This document shows, piece by piece, positions 61,637-64,000 of a stretch of 64,000 nucleotides of DNA (positions are counted from its first letter, which is position 1; every line of letters starts with the position of its first letter). The notes under the pieces are model-generated. The model was given only the letters and a program-made list of their open reading frames with translations, did no database searches and was not told the origin of the DNA. Both the position numbers and the translations under genes were made by a program. The DNA is from JAWXBA01 sp048499805 (GTDB taxonomy: Bacteria; Gemmatimonadota; Gemmatimonadetes; Gemmatimonadales; GWC2-71-9): the NCBI GenBank assembly GCA_048499805.1, contig JASNZF010000004.1, positions 434,001 through 498,000 of the forward strand, read 5' to 3'.

Positions 61637-61738
61637 GGTCGGCGGGTCCGCGGGTCGGCGGGTCAGCGGGTCAGCGGGTCAGCGGGTCGGCGGGTCGGCG
61701 GGTCGGCGGGTCCGCGGGTCGGCGGGTCGGCGGGTCAG
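61637..61738. repeat. GGCGGGTC/AGCGGGTC 8-mer array, copy E
   Basis: About twelve 8-base units. Read on the minus strand they are CGCTGACC and CGCCGACC, so they belong to the same CGCTGNCC family as the arrays at 53284 and 60057, in inverted orientation. It fills most of the stretch upstream of the kinase gene, whose own start is preceded by a TACATT box (61602-61597) on the minus strand. Confidence 0.8.
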
Positions 61739-61796
61739 GTTCCCAGCTGGGCACCGGATTATGGGCTGGATTGGGTGACGCAGGACATGAGTACTA

Positions 61797-61825
61797 TTGA
61801 CTAATCATTAATTGTTTAATAAATT
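61797..61825 (+). promoter_or_regulatory. AT-rich promoter with inverted repeat upstream of doxX
   Basis: TTGACT (61797-61802), a 17-base spacer, TAAATT (61820-61825). The spacer contains the inverted repeat ATTAA-TTGT-TTAAT (61807-61820), a likely operator. The stretch 61790-61840 is far richer in A+T than anything else in the window. Confidence 0.5.
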
Positions 61826-61879
61826 GAAGTATTGCATCCAACTCGACGCCCTGCTGGGCGCCAATTCCGGAGGGGTACA

Positions 61880-62296
61880 ATGAGTCAAGGCATCACAGAA
61901 CGGTATGGGGCATCAGCACTTGCGGTGCTTCGCGTCGCCGCAGGGCTGGCCTTCTTCTCCCACGGGGCCCAGAAGATCCTGGGGTGGTTCGGGGGGATGG
62001 GGCCCGATGGCGGGACAGTCGAGCTGATGAGCCGCTTTGGCGCCGCCGGTGTGATCGAACTGGTCGCCGGGACCCTCCTGGTGGCCGGGCTGTTCACGCG
62101 GCTGGCTGCTTTCATCGCCTCGGGCCAGATGGCGGTGGCCTACTTCTGGGTGCACTCCGCCAGTGGCTCCATCTGGTGGTGGGAGAATCGTGGCGAGCTG
62201 GTGATGCTCTTCTCCTTCATCTTCCTCTACTTCGCCGCAGTGGGGGCGGGTCCGTTCAGCCTGGATGCGATCCGGCAGCGACGGACCGCGAGCTGA
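61880..62296 (+). CDS. DoxX-family membrane protein
   Basis: 138 residues from ATG 61880, with a GGAGGGG ribosome site. Four membrane helices. The DoxX signature 'VLRVAAGLAFFSHGAQKILG' and 'IELVAGTLLVAGLFTRLAAF' are clear, with 'MAVAYFWVHSASGSIWWWEN' after. DoxX-type proteins are linked to redox or thiosulfate handling, but the role of this one is open. Confidence 0.9.
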   Translation: MSQGITERYGASALAVLRVAAGLAFFSHGAQKILGWFGGMGPDGGTVELMSRFGAAGVIELVAGTLLVAGLFTRLAAFIASGQMAVAYFWVHSASGSIWWWENRGELVMLFSFIFLYFAAVGAGPFSLDAIRQRRTAS

Positions 62297-62307
62297 GAAA
62301 CGGAAGA

Positions 62308-62339
62308 CGCCCCCGGGACCTCTGCAGGTCCCGGGGGCG
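62308..62339. terminator. Bidirectional terminator hairpin between doxX and the M28 gene
   Basis: A perfect 14-base stem, CGCCCCCGGGACCT / AGGTCCCGGGGGCG, with a 4-base loop CTGC, lying 11 bases after doxX and 26 bases after the end of the convergent peptidase gene. No T tract on either side. Confidence 0.7.
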
Positions 62340-62365
62340 CCGTGCGCTCCATCGTTCCGGGTTGC

Positions 62366-63940
62366 CTAGCGCAGCCGCGGGTTTGTCGAGCGCGGCGCCG
62401 GCGCACAGGTCGGCCACCCGCCGCTGCCGTTGGGGCCGGCCGGAATCTCGACTCGCTCCCGCGAGACCTTGACCGGATCCTCGGAGGCGAGGTAGGCGAG
62501 CATCGCCGTGAGCGTGGCGTTGCCGCGGAGGTCGTCGAAGACCACCTTGTCGTAGGTGTCGCGGTCGGTGTGCCAGGTGTAGTTGCCGTAGTTCCAGCCC
62601 GCCGCACCGAGCCCGAAGCCCGGGGCGCCATGGCAGGCAAACGACGCCTCGTCGGTCCCGCCGCCCGAGGGCCGCCCGGGACCGGCGAAGTTCACCTGCT
62701 CCTGGAACAGCGCCGGCAGCTTCGCCATCCACGCGTTGACGTGGGTCGGCGCGTTGACCATGCCGCCGCCCCCCAGCCGCACCACCCGCCCGGTGCCGTT
62801 GTCCTGGTTGAACACCGCCTGGAGCCCGGCCACGATCTCGGGATGATCCTCCGCAAACGCCCGCGAGCCCACCAGGCCCACTTCCTCATTGCTCCAGTGC
62901 CCCACCATGATCGTCCGCTTGGGGTTGGGATAGGCCTGCTTGAGGATCCGGAAGGCCTCGAGCATGGTGAGGGTGCCGGTGCCATTGTCGGTCGCGCCGG
63001 ACGAGCCATCCCAGGAGTCGAAGTGGGCGGAGAGCAGCACGATCTCGTCGGGCTTCTCGGTGCCCCGCATCACGCCGATGGTGTTGAAGACCGGCTGCTC
63101 GCCGAGCAGTTCGGCGTCGAGGTTGAGGCGGAGGGTCGGGGCGCGGCCGGAGTCGGTCAGCCGGTAGACCAGGCCGTAGTCCTCGCAGCTCAGTGCGATC
63201 GTCGGGGTGGTCTGGTTGTAGGTCTCGAAGATCTCCATGGTGCCCCAGGCGTTCACCTTGGGACGCGAGGAGATGCTGCCGGCCGCGCCGGCCTGCTCCA
63301 GCCGCAGCGCGAGGGAGCCGCCCCCGAGGGCCGCGCTGTAGCCGGTGGCGGCGATCCGGGCCGCCCAGTCCCGCTGGATCTCGGTCCGCAGGGCGGCCAT
63401 CGCCTCGGCCGACTGCGGCGTCCCGTTGGCGCGCCAGTCCTCCGCGGGCCGGCAGCTGGGCTGCGCCGCGGAGATCAGCACCAGCTTGCCGCGCACCGCG
63501 GGGAGCCAGCGCACGAACTCGGTGCTGTCGGCAAAGCGCGGCAGGATGATCGTGGTGGCGTCGAGGTCGCGACCGTTGGTGCCGGGCGAGTAGCCGAGCA
63601 TCGTGCCCTCGAGCGAGCGGACCCGCGGGCGGATCATGTCGATGTGGGAGACGCCGCGCCGCCAGCCGCGCCAGGTGCCGTACTGCTCGTTGCGGGCCTC
63701 GATGCCCCACGACTGGTAGGTCCGCACCAGCCAGTCCTGGGCCGCCTTGATGTTCGGCGATCCCGGCAGGCGGGGGCCCAGGGAGTCGAGGAGCACATGG
63801 GCGAGCTGCTCGGTCTGGGACTGCTCCATCCCCAGGGTCCAGAGGCGCTGGATCACGGGGTCCAGGGCAGGCGCGCTCTGCGCGGCGAGTGCGGGGCTCA
63901 GGAGCAGCGAAGCGGCAACGGTCAGTCGGAGTCGGGACAT
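62366..63940 (-). CDS. Exported M28-family zinc aminopeptidase/carboxypeptidase
   Basis: ATG 63940 gives 524 residues with a signal peptide ('LTVAASLLLSPALAAQS'). The two-zinc site of M28 is visible: His in 'VLLSAHFDSWDGSSG', bridging Asp in 'SGATDNGTGTLTM', Glu-Glu in 'VGHWSNEEVGLVGSRAF', Asp in 'SGGGTDEASFACHG' and the last His in 'YTWHTDRDTYDKV'. A protease-associated insert lies before residue 300. It probably trims peptides in the periplasm. Bases 63941-64000 hold only its upstream region. Confidence 0.9.
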   Translation of the reverse strand: MSRLRLTVAASLLLSPALAAQSAPALDPVIQRLWTLGMEQSQTEQLAHVLLDSLGPRLPGSPNIKAAQDWLVRTYQSWGIEARNEQYGTWRGWRRGVSHIDMIRPRVRSLEGTMLGYSPGTNGRDLDATTIILPRFADSTEFVRWLPAVRGKLVLISAAQPSCRPAEDWRANGTPQSAEAMAALRTEIQRDWAARIAATGYSAALGGGSLALRLEQAGAAGSISSRPKVNAWGTMEIFETYNQTTPTIALSCEDYGLVYRLTDSGRAPTLRLNLDAELLGEQPVFNTIGVMRGTEKPDEIVLLSAHFDSWDGSSGATDNGTGTLTMLEAFRILKQAYPNPKRTIMVGHWSNEEVGLVGSRAFAEDHPEIVAGLQAVFNQDNGTGRVVRLGGGGMVNAPTHVNAWMAKLPALFQEQVNFAGPGRPSGGGTDEASFACHGAPGFGLGAAGWNYGNYTWHTDRDTYDKVVFDDLRGNATLTAMLAYLASEDPVKVSRERVEIPAGPNGSGGWPTCAPAPRSTNPRLR

Positions 63941-64000
63941 GGCTTCCGTCCAGCGGGTTGGGAGGAGAAGGTCCGGCATCGCGAACGAGGAAGGATAGCG

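Overview
The window looks like a piece of a high-GC, diderm, flagellated bacterial chromosome. My best guess is Gemmatimonadota, with moderate confidence. The diderm call rests on P-ring and L-ring flagellar genes (flgA, flgH, flgI) and on a TolC-type outer-membrane channel gene. The phylum guess rests on the overall gene style: many exported proteins with signal peptides ending Ala-Gln, a duplicated ATPase-less ABC permease of the ADOP type, and a large propeller-amidohydrolase fusion. No 16S rRNA or tRNA gene was found to confirm it.

Positions 1-18,205 are a flagellar locus. A nearly gapless rightward operon runs fliN(partial)-fliOP(fusion)-fliQ-fliR-flhB-flhA-flhF-flhG-fliA, then a SwrB-like small membrane protein. 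After a sigma54-like promoter it continues flgF-flgG-flgA-flgH-flgI-flgJ(N domain)-flgN-flgK-csrA. A convergent operon encodes MotA, MotB and a degenerate REC/HD-GYP protein, behind a consensus sigma28 promoter. Export apparatus, its placement GTPases, the sigma factor and the motor are thus together, but flagellin, flgL, flgM and fliW are not seen here.

Positions 18,206-27,501 hold small accessory genes: secreted propeller and lipocalin-like proteins, an SRPBCC protein, an exported amidohydrolase, YaeQ, a DUF1080 protein, a GNAT acetyltransferase, and a TetR-led operon with two membrane proteins, Dps and a cytochrome c'-like lipoprotein. Positions 27,778-36,735 are a cell-envelope island: three membrane-anchored alkaline-phosphatase/sulfatase-superfamily enzymes that all carry Thr at the nucleophile position, around a GT9 and a GT39-like glycosyltransferase. 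Positions 37,943-43,974 encode a complete CusCBA/CzcCBA-like RND pump. Positions 44,126-46,785 hold a tandem DUF2892 membrane protein, a ribbon-helix-helix/nucleotidyltransferase pair with an apparently leaderless promoter-operator, and HemG.

Positions 46,903-53,006 encode a giant exported propeller-amidohydrolase and an ADOP-type permease preceded by a coupled 44-residue membrane peptide. Positions 53,355-59,938 form a five-gene coupled operon: zinc metallopeptidase, D-Ala-D-Ala-ligase-like ATP-grasp enzyme, oligopeptidase B-like protease, sensor kinase, NarL-type regulator. It is the best candidate for an undescribed system. The window closes with a Ser/Thr kinase, a DoxX protein and an M28 peptidase.

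Intergenic spaces carry a family of composite low-complexity repeats: G-rich 7-mers, then a TGTCGGG block, then an 8-mer CGCTGNCC array after a conserved ACCTTCSG. At least six full or partial copies are present, and one also contains a long inverted repeat. They account for most of the larger gene-free stretches.
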